Below are positions 1 to 6,647 of a stretch of 14,276 nt of DNA, in pieces. The stretch spans positions 1 through 14,276 of the forward strand of contig URPT01000030.1 of assembly GCA_900549845.1 (NCBI GenBank), written 5' to 3'. The notes beneath the pieces were generated by a model. That model was not told where the DNA came from and searched no databases. It saw only the letters and a program-made list of their open reading frames with translations. This stretch comes from an uncultured Veillonella sp. GTDB taxonomy: Bacteria > Bacillota > Negativicutes > Veillonellales > Veillonellaceae. Position 1 is the stretch's first letter. Every line of letters starts with the position of its first letter. Made by a program: the position numbers and the translations under genes.

Positions 1-2507
1 TGGAAAACCTGGACCCTGTCGGCGTGCATACCGGTGACTCCATCGTTGTGGCACCAAGCCAAACATTGAACGATATTCAATACCAAATGCTTCGTACTGC
101 ATCTGTAGAAATCATTCGTTATTTGAAAATCGAAGGTGGTTGTAACGTACAATACGCTTTGAATCCAAATAGCAACGAATATATCGTTATCGAAGTAAAC
201 CCTCGTGTATCCCGTTCCTCTGCATTAGCATCTAAAGCAACTGGCTATCCAATTGCGAAGGTAGCTGCAAAAATTGCAGTAGGCATGACATTGGATCAAA
301 TTACAAATGCTGTAACAGGTGAAACAAAAGCATGCTTCGAACCTACACTTGACTATGTAGTAACGAAATTCCCACGTTGGCCATTTGAAAAATTCAATTT
401 GGCAGATCGCACATTGGGTACTCAAATGAAGGCTACTGGCGAAGTTATGGCTATCGATCGCTCCTTGGAAGGCTCCTTGCTTAAAGCAATTCGTTCCTTG
501 GAAATTGGTTTAGACCATATTGAGCTTAAGAAAATCTCTCATGAGTCCATGGAACAATTGATTGAACGTTTACATTTAGTAGATGATGAACGTATCTATG
601 TTGTAGCAGAAGCACTTCGCAAGGGCATTAGTGTAGAGAAAATTCATTACATTACAAAAATTGATACATTCTTTATTGAGAAAATCAAAAACATTGTTAA
701 TGTAGAAAAAGCTTTAGTTGAACATGGTTTAACAGAAGACGTATTGCGTAAAGCAAAACGTTATTCCTTCACTGATTCTGTTATCGCTCGTTATGCTAAT
801 ACAACTGTAGAAGATGTTCGTACAAAACGTAAAGAATGGAACATTCTTCCAACCTATAAATATGTAGATACATGTGCTGCCGAATTCGAATCTAAAACAC
901 CGTACTACTACAGTGCTTATGCACAAGAAGACGAAGTTAAACCACTAGGTGAAAAATCCGTTGTAGTACTTGGTTCCGGTCCAATTCGTATCGGTCAAGG
1001 CGTAGAGTTCGACTACTGCTCCGTACATTCCTCTTGGGCACTTCGTAAAGCGGGTTACCAATCTATTATGATCAATAATAACCCAGAAACAGTGTCTACA
1101 GACTTCGATATTTCTGATTCCTTGTACTTCGAACCATTAACAGTGGACGATGTAATGGAAATCATTGATAAAGAAAAACCAGCTGGCGTTATTGCTCAAT
1201 TTGGTGGTCAAACAGCTATCAACTTGGCGGGTCCATTGGCTAAGCGCGGTGTAAAAATCCTCGGTACATCCGTAGATAGTATCGATATGGCAGAAGACCG
1301 TGAACGCTTTGATGAATTGTTGGCAAAACTTGGTATTCCTCGTCCAGTAGGTGCTCTTGTAACTTCTGATGAAGAAGCGCAAGTAGCTGCTAAAAACTTG
1401 AAATATCCATTAATCGTTCGTCCTTCCTATGTATTGGGCGGTCGTGCCATGGAAATCGTATACAACGATAAAGAGCTTGATGTATACATGAAGGAAGCCG
1501 TAGTAGCATCTAAGGAACATCCTGTTCTTATCGACCGTTATATGGTTGGTATGGAGGTAGAGGTTGACGCTATTTCCGATGGTACTGATGTTTGTATCCC
1601 TGGCATTATGGAACAAATCGAACGCGCCGGTGTTCACTCTGGTGACTCCATGGCCGTTTATCCAGCTCAACATTTAAGTCAAGAAATTATTGATCAAATT
1701 GTTGATTATACACGCCGTATTGCAATTGGCCTTAATGTTAAAGGTGTTCTTAATATTCAATATATTGTGGCTGATGGGGAACTTAATGTTATCGAAGTTA
1801 ACCCTCGTTCTAGCCGTACTGTACCATTCATTTCTAAGGTTACAGGTATCAATATGGTTGAATGTGCAACACGAATTGCTCTTGGTGAAAGCTTAAAAGA
1901 TTTAGGCTTACCTTTAGGACTTGTACCTAATAAACCATATGTAGCTGTAAAAGCACCTGTATTCTCCTTCTCCAAAATGGGCCTTGTAGAAATCGCCCTT
2001 GGACCTGAAATGAAATCTACTGGTGAAGTTATGGGTATTGGTCGCACATATTCTGAAGCTTTGTTTAAAGCAATCAATGGCGCTAACATGCGTATCCCAG
2101 AAGACGGTACAATCCTTATGACTGTAGCAGACCGCGATAAAGAGGAAGCTAGTCAATTAGCAAAAGGCTTTATTGAATTGGGTTATCACATTGAAGCAAC
2201 TGGTGGTACTGGTAAATACTTCAAAGAACATGGCGTTGACTGCAAGGTAGTTAACAAAATCTCTGAAGGTGATGACAACTGTGCTGACCACATTCGTCAA
2301 GACAAAGTCGATCTTGTACTTAATACATTGACTGCAGGTAAACGTCCAGAGCGCGAAGGCTTCCAATTGCGTCGTCTTGCTGTAGAAATGGGTACACCAT
2401 GCTTAACAAGTCTTGATACAGCTCGCGAAGTATTGCGCGTTGTAGCAAACCGTAAAGATGATGCTAACTACAATGTAGAAGCATTACAAGATTTTGAATT
2501 GGAGTAA
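1..2507 (+). CDS. carB: Carbamoyl-phosphate synthase large subunit, 5'-truncated by window edge
   Basis: Large subunit of carbamoyl-phosphate synthase, which uses two ATP, bicarbonate and glutamine-derived ammonia to make carbamoyl phosphate for pyrimidines and arginine in the cytoplasm. The reading frame is open from base 3 to the TAA at 2505-2507, giving 834 visible residues; the family is about 1070 long, so roughly 240 N-terminal residues lie outside. The frame opens inside the first ATP-grasp domain (ENLDPVGVHTGDSIVV), followed by EVNPRVSRSSALASKATG, the oligomerisation region, and the second synthetase half starting at VVVLGSGPIRIGQGVEFDY with EVNPRSSRTVPFISKVTG. The last ~130 residues form the MGS-like allosteric domain (EATGGTGKYF, LNTLTAGK). 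A GTG at 24 is internal, not a start. The gene is followed after 4 bases by pyrK, and GGAG within its last codons serves as the pyrK ribosome binding site. No frameshift seen. Identification is secure. Confidence 0.98.
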   Translation, partial: ENLDPVGVHTGDSIVVAPSQTLNDIQYQMLRTASVEIIRYLKIEGGCNVQYALNPNSNEYIVIEVNPRVSRSSALASKATGYPIAKVAAKIAVGMTLDQITNAVTGETKACFEPTLDYVVTKFPRWPFEKFNLADRTLGTQMKATGEVMAIDRSLEGSLLKAIRSLEIGLDHIELKKISHESMEQLIERLHLVDDERIYVVAEALRKGISVEKIHYITKIDTFFIEKIKNIVNVEKALVEHGLTEDVLRKAKRYSFTDSVIARYANTTVEDVRTKRKEWNILPTYKYVDTCAAEFESKTPYYYSAYAQEDEVKPLGEKSVVVLGSGPIRIGQGVEFDYCSVHSSWALRKAGYQSIMINNNPETVSTDFDISDSLYFEPLTVDDVMEIIDKEKPAGVIAQFGGQTAINLAGPLAKRGVKILGTSVDSIDMAEDRERFDELLAKLGIPRPVGALVTSDEEAQVAAKNLKYPLIVRPSYVLGGRAMEIVYNDKELDVYMKEAVVASKEHPVLIDRYMVGMEVEVDAISDGTDVCIPGIMEQIERAGVHSGDSMAVYPAQHLSQEIIDQIVDYTRRIAIGLNVKGVLNIQYIVADGELNVIEVNPRSSRTVPFISKVTGINMVECATRIALGESLKDLGLPLGLVPNKPYVAVKAPVFSFSKMGLVEIALGPEMKSTGEVMGIGRTYSEALFKAINGANMRIPEDGTILMTVADRDKEEASQLAKGFIELGYHIEATGGTGKYFKEHGVDCKVVNKISEGDDNCADHIRQDKVDLVLNTLTAGKRPEREGFQLRRLAVEMGTPCLTSLDTAREVLRVVANRKDDANYNVEALQDFELE

Positions 2508-2511
2508 AACC

Positions 2512-3279
2512 ATGAGTGGCTATGTAGAACAGGGCGAAGTCGTTCGCAATGAGCAAATAGGCTCTGATGTGTGGATTATGGATATTCACGCACCAAAACA
2601 GGCAGCAGAAGCAAAGGTAGGACAGTTTTGTAATGTTCGCGTAGCGAACTCTACGGCGCCATTATTGCGTCGCCCTATTAGCTATGCTGGATTCGATGCA
2701 CAAAAGGGGACTATTACCCTTTTGTATCGCGTCGTAGGCAAGGGGACTGAAATTATGACACATCTCGTGCCTGGTGATACATTAGATTGTTTAGGACCTT
2801 TAGGTGAACCATTTGTAACATCTAATAATATGCTACTTGTTGGTGGTGGCGTTGGTATTGCACCGATGCTATGCATTGCGTCTCACTTGCAAAACGGTGA
2901 AGAAGCACAAGTTATTTTGGGCTTTAGAAATGAAAGTGAAACTTTCTGGGCAGACTTATTTAAAGATACGCCTGTAGAGGTGCATATCACTACTGATGAT
3001 GGTAGCGTAGGTACAAAAGGTTTCCCTACAGCGATCATGCCAGAACTTATTAACACTAATACATTCACATCTGTTATGACTTGTGGTCCTACCCCGATGA
3101 TGAAGGGTGTCGCACAAGTTGCTAAAGAGCTCAATGTACCATGCCAAGTATCTCTTGAAGAACGCATGGGATGTGGTACAGGCGGTTGCTTAGGCTGCGC
3201 TTGTGATGGTGCCGGTGGCAAACGCTATAAAGTTTGTAAAGATGGTCCTGTATTCCCAGCTGAGGAGGTGTTCTTTTAA
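2512..3279 (+). CDS. pyrK: Dihydroorotate dehydrogenase B electron-transfer subunit (FAD, 2Fe-2S)
   Basis: Electron-transfer subunit of class 1B dihydroorotate dehydrogenase; it carries electrons from the PyrD flavin through a 2Fe-2S cluster and FAD to NAD+. The 255-residue product has a ferredoxin-reductase-like FAD domain with LLRRPISYAG, a nucleotide-binding GGGVGIAPM motif, and a C-terminal cluster motif with cysteines 221, 226, 229 and 242 (C-x4-C-x2-C-x12-C), matching the PyrK pattern. C231 is an additional cysteine. The ATG at 2512 is chosen because GGAG lies 7 bases upstream; an in-frame TTG at 2494 would overlap carB and lacks a site. The stop overlaps the pyrD start by one base (TAATG), so translation is probably coupled and the subunits made in equal amounts. 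Confidence 0.97.
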   Translation: MSGYVEQGEVVRNEQIGSDVWIMDIHAPKQAAEAKVGQFCNVRVANSTAPLLRRPISYAGFDAQKGTITLLYRVVGKGTEIMTHLVPGDTLDCLGPLGEPFVTSNNMLLVGGGVGIAPMLCIASHLQNGEEAQVILGFRNESETFWADLFKDTPVEVHITTDDGSVGTKGFPTAIMPELINTNTFTSVMTCGPTPMMKGVAQVAKELNVPCQVSLEERMGCGTGGCLGCACDGAGGKRYKVCKDGPVFPAEEVFF

Positions 3280-4229
3280 TGAGTGAACGCGATTTAAATA
3301 ACACCGTTACGCCTAATCCAAAGCTTGCTGTAGATTATTGCGGGATTAAGATGAAAAATCCTATTATCGCTGCATCTGGTACCTTTGGTAATGGTCCTGA
3401 GTATGCTGGGTATTTAGACCTTAGTAATGAAGTAGGTGCTATTTCTGTAAAAGGATTAACGCCTAAAGGTCGTCATGGCAATCCAGGAACTCGTATTGCA
3501 GAAACACCATCTGGTGTATTAAACTGTATTGGACTTGAAAATCCAGGGGCAGAACATTTTGTTACAGAGATTTTGCCAGACCTCAAGAAATATGATGTAC
3601 CATTGCTAGCAAATATGTCTGCTGGTACGGTAGAGGAATTTGCGTGGATGGCAGAAACACTATCTGTAGATGGTATTGCAGGCCTTGAAGTTAATGTATC
3701 TTGTCCAAATGTTGCCTGTGAAGGCATGGCTTTTGGTATAGATCCAAAGGTAGTAGAACAGGTAACAAAAGCGGTTCGTAAAGTAACAGATAAGCCCGTT
3801 ATTGTAAAACTTTCACCAAATGTTACGGATATTGTGGAAATCGCAAAGGCTGTAGAAGCTGGTGGCGGTGATGGGGTCAGTCTCATTAATACCATTCTTG
3901 GTATGGCTATTGATATCCATCGTCGTAAACCTGTATTGGGTAATATTTATGGTGGTTTATCTGGGCCAGCTGTTAAACCGGTTGCACTTCGTATGGTGCA
4001 CCAAGTGTATAAAGGCGTTAATATTCCTATTATGGGCCTTGGTGGTATTATGACTGGTACTGATGCTATTGAATTTATGATGGCTGGTGCTCAAGCAGTT
4101 CAAGTTGGGGTTGCTACGATGGTAGACCCAACAGCTATTTCTCGTATTGCTCGAGAAATGGGCGATTATGTGGAACAATATAATCTTAACAGCATTACTG
4201 ATATAGTAGGTGCTGTCCATCAAGGATAG
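3279..4229 (+). CDS. pyrD: Dihydroorotate dehydrogenase B, catalytic subunit
   Basis: FMN-containing catalytic subunit that oxidises dihydroorotate to orotate, the fourth step of de novo pyrimidine synthesis, and works as a PyrD2-PyrK2 complex. The 316-residue TIM-barrel protein shows NPIIAASGTFGNG, the substrate/FMN loop ENPGAEHF, NVSCPNV with catalytic Cys142 (cysteine as base marks class 1, as against serine in the membrane class 2), VKLSPNV, GNIYGGLSGPAVKP and the phosphate-binding PIMGLGGIMTGTDA. Adjacency to pyrK makes it the NAD-linked 1B type. It starts in the TAATG overlap with pyrK, with AGGAGGTG about 9 bases upstream. It is the last gene of the operon: a strong terminator follows within 5 bases and no pyrF or pyrE comes after it. 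Confidence 0.98.
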   Translation: MSERDLNNTVTPNPKLAVDYCGIKMKNPIIAASGTFGNGPEYAGYLDLSNEVGAISVKGLTPKGRHGNPGTRIAETPSGVLNCIGLENPGAEHFVTEILPDLKKYDVPLLANMSAGTVEEFAWMAETLSVDGIAGLEVNVSCPNVACEGMAFGIDPKVVEQVTKAVRKVTDKPVIVKLSPNVTDIVEIAKAVEAGGGDGVSLINTILGMAIDIHRRKPVLGNIYGGLSGPAVKPVALRMVHQVYKGVNIPIMGLGGIMTGTDAIEFMMAGAQAVQVGVATMVDPTAISRIAREMGDYVEQYNLNSITDIVGAVHQG

Positions 4230-4233
4230 TAAA

Positions 4234-4268
4234 AAGAAGACCTAGTACATTATGTACTAGGTCTTTTT
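4234..4268. terminator. Bidirectional intrinsic terminator after pyrD
   Basis: Arms 4234-4249 and 4253-4268 form a 16-base-pair stem (one G-T pair) around a TTA loop, with core AAGACCTAGTACA / TGTACTAGGTCTT. Flanking A5 and T5 runs give a U tail on either strand, so it can end the pyr operon and also any read-through from the convergent lysR gene. Confidence 0.93.
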
Positions 4269-4326
4269 GTATGTATTGTATTAATGTTCATAACTGTACA
4301 AAATCTCATACGATAAGTTATAAATA

Positions 4327-4354
4327 CCATACTATATGAATTAGTATAGTGTGG
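4327..4354 (-). terminator. Possible weak terminator hairpin at the 3' end of lysR
   Basis: CCATACTAT at 4327-4335 pairs with ATAGTGTGG at 4346-4354 (one G-T pair) with a 10-base loop, beginning one base past the lysR stop. On the minus strand the tail is only moderately T-rich (TATTTATAA), so termination here may be partial, with the hairpin at 4234-4268 as backup. Confidence 0.4.
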
Positions 4355-4355
4355 C

Positions 4356-5246
4356 TTATACATATGCTTTGTAGAAATCAATAAACTGCTGTGCTACAGG
4401 GGATAAAGCATGGCCTTTAAGCGTAATAAATGCTTTTTTAAAATCGCCTGAGAATTCTGGCAATTTGATACGGGCCATTTTACGATGGTTAATGAGCTCT
4501 TTTGCATCCATAGGAACTAAAGACACAGTTCTCCCAGAGGATGCCCATTCGATGGCAGAGCTCTTAGTTGTAGTGATGGCAACAGCATTCAGTTGATCCA
4601 TGTCAGTTAAGCTAGACTGCATAATCATTCGCACAGATCCACCAGAGAGGGATAAAGGACACTTTTTGATATCATCCCATGTGATGGTATCATGTTCACG
4701 ATCTATCCAGAATACATCACGGCGGAAAATAGCGTATAAATGTTCCTCTTGAGTAAGAAGGATATCAAATTTATCAGTGTCTACCATTTGAATGTTTGCA
4801 ATTCCCAGCTCTGCATTACCATTAATAAGTTGATTGACCACATTAGTCATTAGTCCTTCGTAGATTTCGAAGTGAACTGATGGGTATTTCATGGAAAAGG
4901 CTGGTAAGTATTGTTGTACGATTGGTGTGGAGCGCGATGCAGACGTAGCGATTCGCAATGTACCTTCAATACGTGAGTTCAACTGTTGTACTGCATTGTA
5001 TGTTGATTCTTCAATGGAGCATAATTGTTGGGCTTTTTGATAAAAAATTTTGCCCGCATCAGTCAGTTGTAAGTTTGATCCTCGTTGGCCGCGCTTGATA
5101 TTTATGAGTTGAGCTCCAAATTCAGCTTCTAAATACTTTAATTGTTTACTTAAAGCTGGTTGTGTAATATGAAGAATCTCTGCGGCCTGAGTCATATTGC
5201 CCGTTTGAACGAGGGTAATAAAATTGTGGTAGTAAGATGTATCCAT
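4356..5246 (-). CDS. LysR-family transcriptional regulator
   Basis: A 296-residue LysR-type regulator. The N-terminal winged helix-turn-helix covers about residues 1-60 and carries the family signature around TQAAEILHITQPALSKQLK; LTDAGKIFYQKAQQL starts the linker helix. Residues ~90-290 are the periplasmic-binding-like effector domain (EGTLRIATSASRSTP, NGNAELGIAN). Length is normal for the family. The start ATG at 5246 has AGGGAG 6 bases upstream on the minus strand. It sits divergent from a 62-codon gene at 5443, the classic layout in which a LysR protein controls its neighbour and itself. The effector and targets cannot be read from the sequence; no metabolic gene is adjacent apart from the convergent pyr operon. 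Confidence 0.93.
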   Translation of the reverse strand: MDTSYYHNFITLVQTGNMTQAAEILHITQPALSKQLKYLEAEFGAQLINIKRGQRGSNLQLTDAGKIFYQKAQQLCSIEESTYNAVQQLNSRIEGTLRIATSASRSTPIVQQYLPAFSMKYPSVHFEIYEGLMTNVVNQLINGNAELGIANIQMVDTDKFDILLTQEEHLYAIFRRDVFWIDREHDTITWDDIKKCPLSLSGGSVRMIMQSSLTDMDQLNAVAITTTKSSAIEWASSGRTVSLVPMDAKELINHRKMARIKLPEFSGDFKKAFITLKGHALSPVAQQFIDFYKAYV

Positions 5247-5284
5247 AGAATCTCCCTATTATACACAAAATAAGATAAATAAAA

Positions 5285-5290
5285 ATTATA
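5285..5290 (-). promoter_or_regulatory. Candidate -10 of the lysR promoter
   Basis: A perfect TATAAT on the minus strand about 40 bases before the lysR start leaves room for a short leader. No good -35 is seen at 16-18 bases, which would fit an activator-assisted or autoregulated promoter. A second minus-strand TATAAT at 5258-5263 is too close to the ribosome binding site to be useful. Confidence 0.4.
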
Positions 5291-5408
5291 ACGAACTAAG
5301 TAACAGTAATTTCACATTTGATAAAATAGCGTATATACTATATTCATCAAGGAAAGAGAAAGAATAATGTGTTTGAAATAAACTTTCTATCCTTATCACA
5401 ATTTTTAA

Positions 5409-5414
5409 TATAAT
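5409..5414 (+). promoter_or_regulatory. Candidate -10 for the 62-codon gene
   Basis: Perfect TATAAT 28 bases before the ATG at 5443, with no recognisable -35 at 17 bases (TCTATC). A further candidate upstream is TTGATA at 5318-5323 with TATATT at 5339-5344, whose 15-base spacing is short. A weak -35 would suit activation by the divergent LysR protein. Confidence 0.4.
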
Positions 5415-5442
5415 AATAGTGATTAAGAAAGTAGGTACTATC

Positions 5443-5631
5443 ATGGGCGTAGTAAAAAGAACATTAAGTAAAGCAATTCGTAACTGGGAAGCACGTAGAT
5501 TAATGACTGCACATAATGCAGGTGTTAGTCGTAAAAAACAACTTGAACGCGTATGGCCTCATCCATTAACTACAGAAAAACGTCATGAACTTAGTCAAGG
5601 CGTAAGTGGCTTAGTTAATAGTGAAAACTAA
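5443..5631 (+). CDS. Hypothetical small basic protein, 62 residues
   Basis: I do not recognise this protein. The ATG at 5443 is preceded by AGTAGGT about 8 bases upstream; an in-frame GTG at 5419 has no ribosome binding site. The 62-residue product is rich in Lys, Arg and His, with an N-terminal stretch (KRTLSKAIRNWEARRLM) that could form a basic amphipathic helix and a second basic cluster SRKKQLERVWPHP. There is no signal peptide, membrane span or cysteine. Codon use resembles neighbouring genes, supporting real coding. It is divergent from the LysR gene and convergent with the yigZ-type gene, 23 bases away with no visible terminator between. The charge suggests nucleic-acid or ribosome binding, but that is only a guess. 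Confidence 0.72.
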   Translation: MGVVKRTLSKAIRNWEARRLMTAHNAGVSRKKQLERVWPHPLTTEKRHELSQGVSGLVNSEN

Positions 5632-5654
5632 TTACTATGTGTGTATCAGTTAGA

Positions 5655-6308
5655 TTATAGTTCTAGCGGTAGCACCACTTCAATAGAATCTAATATAGTA
5701 CAAGTAGCAGCTCCATGACTCATGTCTTGGAGCTCTTTTTGTATGCGCTCTACATCAGTTGGTGGCACTAAGATGGTTATATCTACATGTTCACCAAAGT
5801 TTGATTCATAATGCAATTTTTGATCTTGCACATATCTTTCAATGGCTCCATATAAGGCATAGTCGATGGTAGCCTGCAGCTGAGTTCGTGTTGTGTGTAG
5901 TTCTTTAGGGGCAAGACGTAAGGTTTCCGCAACGGAGTGTGAATATGCACGAATCAAACCACCTGCACCTAATTTGATGCCTCCAAAATAACGGGTTACT
6001 ACGACCGCTACATTGGTAATACCTGTTTTTTTGAGTACTTCTAACATAGGTTTGCCTGCTGTACCAGATGGTTCACCATTGTCAGAAGAGCGCTGTTGTT
6101 CTTGCTTTGGTCCTAATGCAAAGGCCGTACAATTATGGCGGGCATCCCAAAATTCTTTATTGATGCGGCTAATAAAAGCCTGTGCCTCCTCTTCTGTAGA
6201 ACAAGGATATACAGTTGTGATAAAACGCGATTTCTCCACAACATATTCATGGCGAAATTCCTTCGCTACCGAAGTGAATTCTACAATAGGGCTTATTGAT
6301 TCACACAT
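5655..6308 (-). CDS. yigZ: YigZ/IMPACT family protein (UPF0029)
   Basis: A 217-residue member of the YigZ/IMPACT family. The N-terminal UPF0029 domain (about residues 15-130) contains the family signature around residues 99-124 (VAVVVTRYFGGIKLGAGGL) and the upstream SDNGEPSGTAGKP motif. The C-terminal part (about 138-205) fits the ferredoxin-like DUF1949 domain. Eukaryotic IMPACT regulates Gcn2, but the bacterial role is not established, so no reaction is assigned. The ATG at 6308 has a strong AGGAGGTG 5 bases upstream. It has its own promoter candidate at 6358-6387 and appears monocistronic. No terminator is seen downstream. Confidence 0.94.
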   Translation of the reverse strand: MCESISPIVEFTSVAKEFRHEYVVEKSRFITTVYPCSTEEEAQAFISRINKEFWDARHNCTAFALGPKQEQQRSSDNGEPSGTAGKPMLEVLKKTGITNVAVVVTRYFGGIKLGAGGLIRAYSHSVAETLRLAPKELHTTRTQLQATIDYALYGAIERYVQDQKLHYESNFGEHVDITILVPPTDVERIQKELQDMSHGAATCTILDSIEVVLPLEL

Positions 6309-6357
6309 AGATTCACCTCCTTTGGAATCAAAGTTTATGTTTATTCATCATCACTTT

Positions 6358-6387
6358 ATTATAATCTATTTTTTTATACTATGTATA
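6358..6387 (-). promoter_or_regulatory. Promoter for yigZ
   Basis: Minus-strand TATAAT at 6358-6363 with TATACA (4 of 6 to TTGACA) at 6382-6387, spacing 18. It gives a leader of about 40 bases before the AGGAGGTG and ATG at 6308. Confidence 0.55.
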
Positions 6388-6398
6388 GGTGTATAGGT
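6383..6398. repeat. Tandem duplicate octamer GTATAGGT
   Basis: GTATAGGT occurs twice head to tail, overlapping the proposed yigZ -35 hexamer and lying upstream of the copA promoter. The same octamer recurs in the right arm of the copA terminator (8896-8903). It may be a regulator site or chance. Confidence 0.4.
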
Positions 6399-6454
6399 GG
6401 CAGGAGATTAATTCCCCTAGAAAAAGGAAATAACCCTCTAGATTTGGTAGGATA

Positions 6455-6482
6455 TTGACGTAATGAGAATTTATGTTATTAT
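6455..6482 (+). promoter_or_regulatory. Probable copA promoter
   Basis: TTGACG at 6455-6460 and TATTAT at 6477-6482 with a 16-base spacer, each one mismatch from consensus. It is the best plus-strand promoter in the intergenic region and would start transcription near 6488-6490. Confidence 0.6.
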
Positions 6483-6494
6483 GGAATAGAGACG

Positions 6495-6512
6495 CATGAA
6501 CGAATACTCATG
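6495..6512. repeat. Inverted repeat CATGA-N8-TCATG, candidate operator
   Basis: Five-base perfect arms at 6495-6499 and 6508-6512, just downstream of the expected copA transcription start. A repressor here would block initiation or early elongation. It does not match the CopY site TACAnnTGTA. It overlaps a second possible hairpin, GAATACT 6502-6508 with AGTGTTC 6517-6523. Confidence 0.35.
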
Positions 6513-6600
6513 TAAAAGTGTTCATATAATAAACTTTACGTGTTTATAAATACTCTGTTACCGATGTATGATATGTCTACTATGAGTTTCTGACTTATAT

Positions 6601-6621
6601 AGATATATAGGACATATATCT
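6601..6621. repeat. Inverted repeat in copA leader, 8-base arms
   Basis: AGATATAT at 6601-6608 and ATATATCT at 6614-6621 are perfect complements around AGGAC. It lies 27 bases before the copA start, close to the weak ribosome binding site, so it could act as an operator or as a leader hairpin. Confidence 0.45.
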
Positions 6622-6647
6622 TTGAAATTCCAGTAGAAAGAAGTGAT

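Larger units (their letters stand above)
6309..6647. other. 339-base intergenic region between yigZ and copA
   Basis: No convincing gene. It holds back-to-back promoters for the two divergent genes, a tandem octamer at 6383-6398, and two inverted repeats at 6495-6512 and 6601-6621 between the likely copA promoter and its start codon. The predicted copA leader is about 160 bases, long for a gene of this kind. Confidence 0.7.

Noticed and set aside
1757..2089. Long minus-strand open frame of 110 codons inside carB, plus several others in this gene
   Set aside because: They lie opposite a strongly conserved gene, show no recognisable protein features, and follow from its codon pattern.
2494..2511. 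Earlier TTG start for pyrK
   Set aside because: It overlaps carB, lacks a ribosome binding site, and the ATG at 2512 has GGAG at good spacing and gives the usual PyrK length.
3473..3895. 140-codon minus-strand open frame within pyrD
   Set aside because: Shadow of pyrD; no ribosome binding site or recognisable motif.
6013..6396. 127-codon plus-strand open frame opposite yigZ
   Set aside because: Antisense to a conserved gene, and its end runs through promoter sequence.
6496..6549. Possible 17-residue cysteine-containing leader peptide (MNEYSCKSVHIINFTCL) before copA
   Set aside because: It starts only a few bases after the predicted transcription start and lacks a ribosome binding site; two cysteines are not enough evidence.
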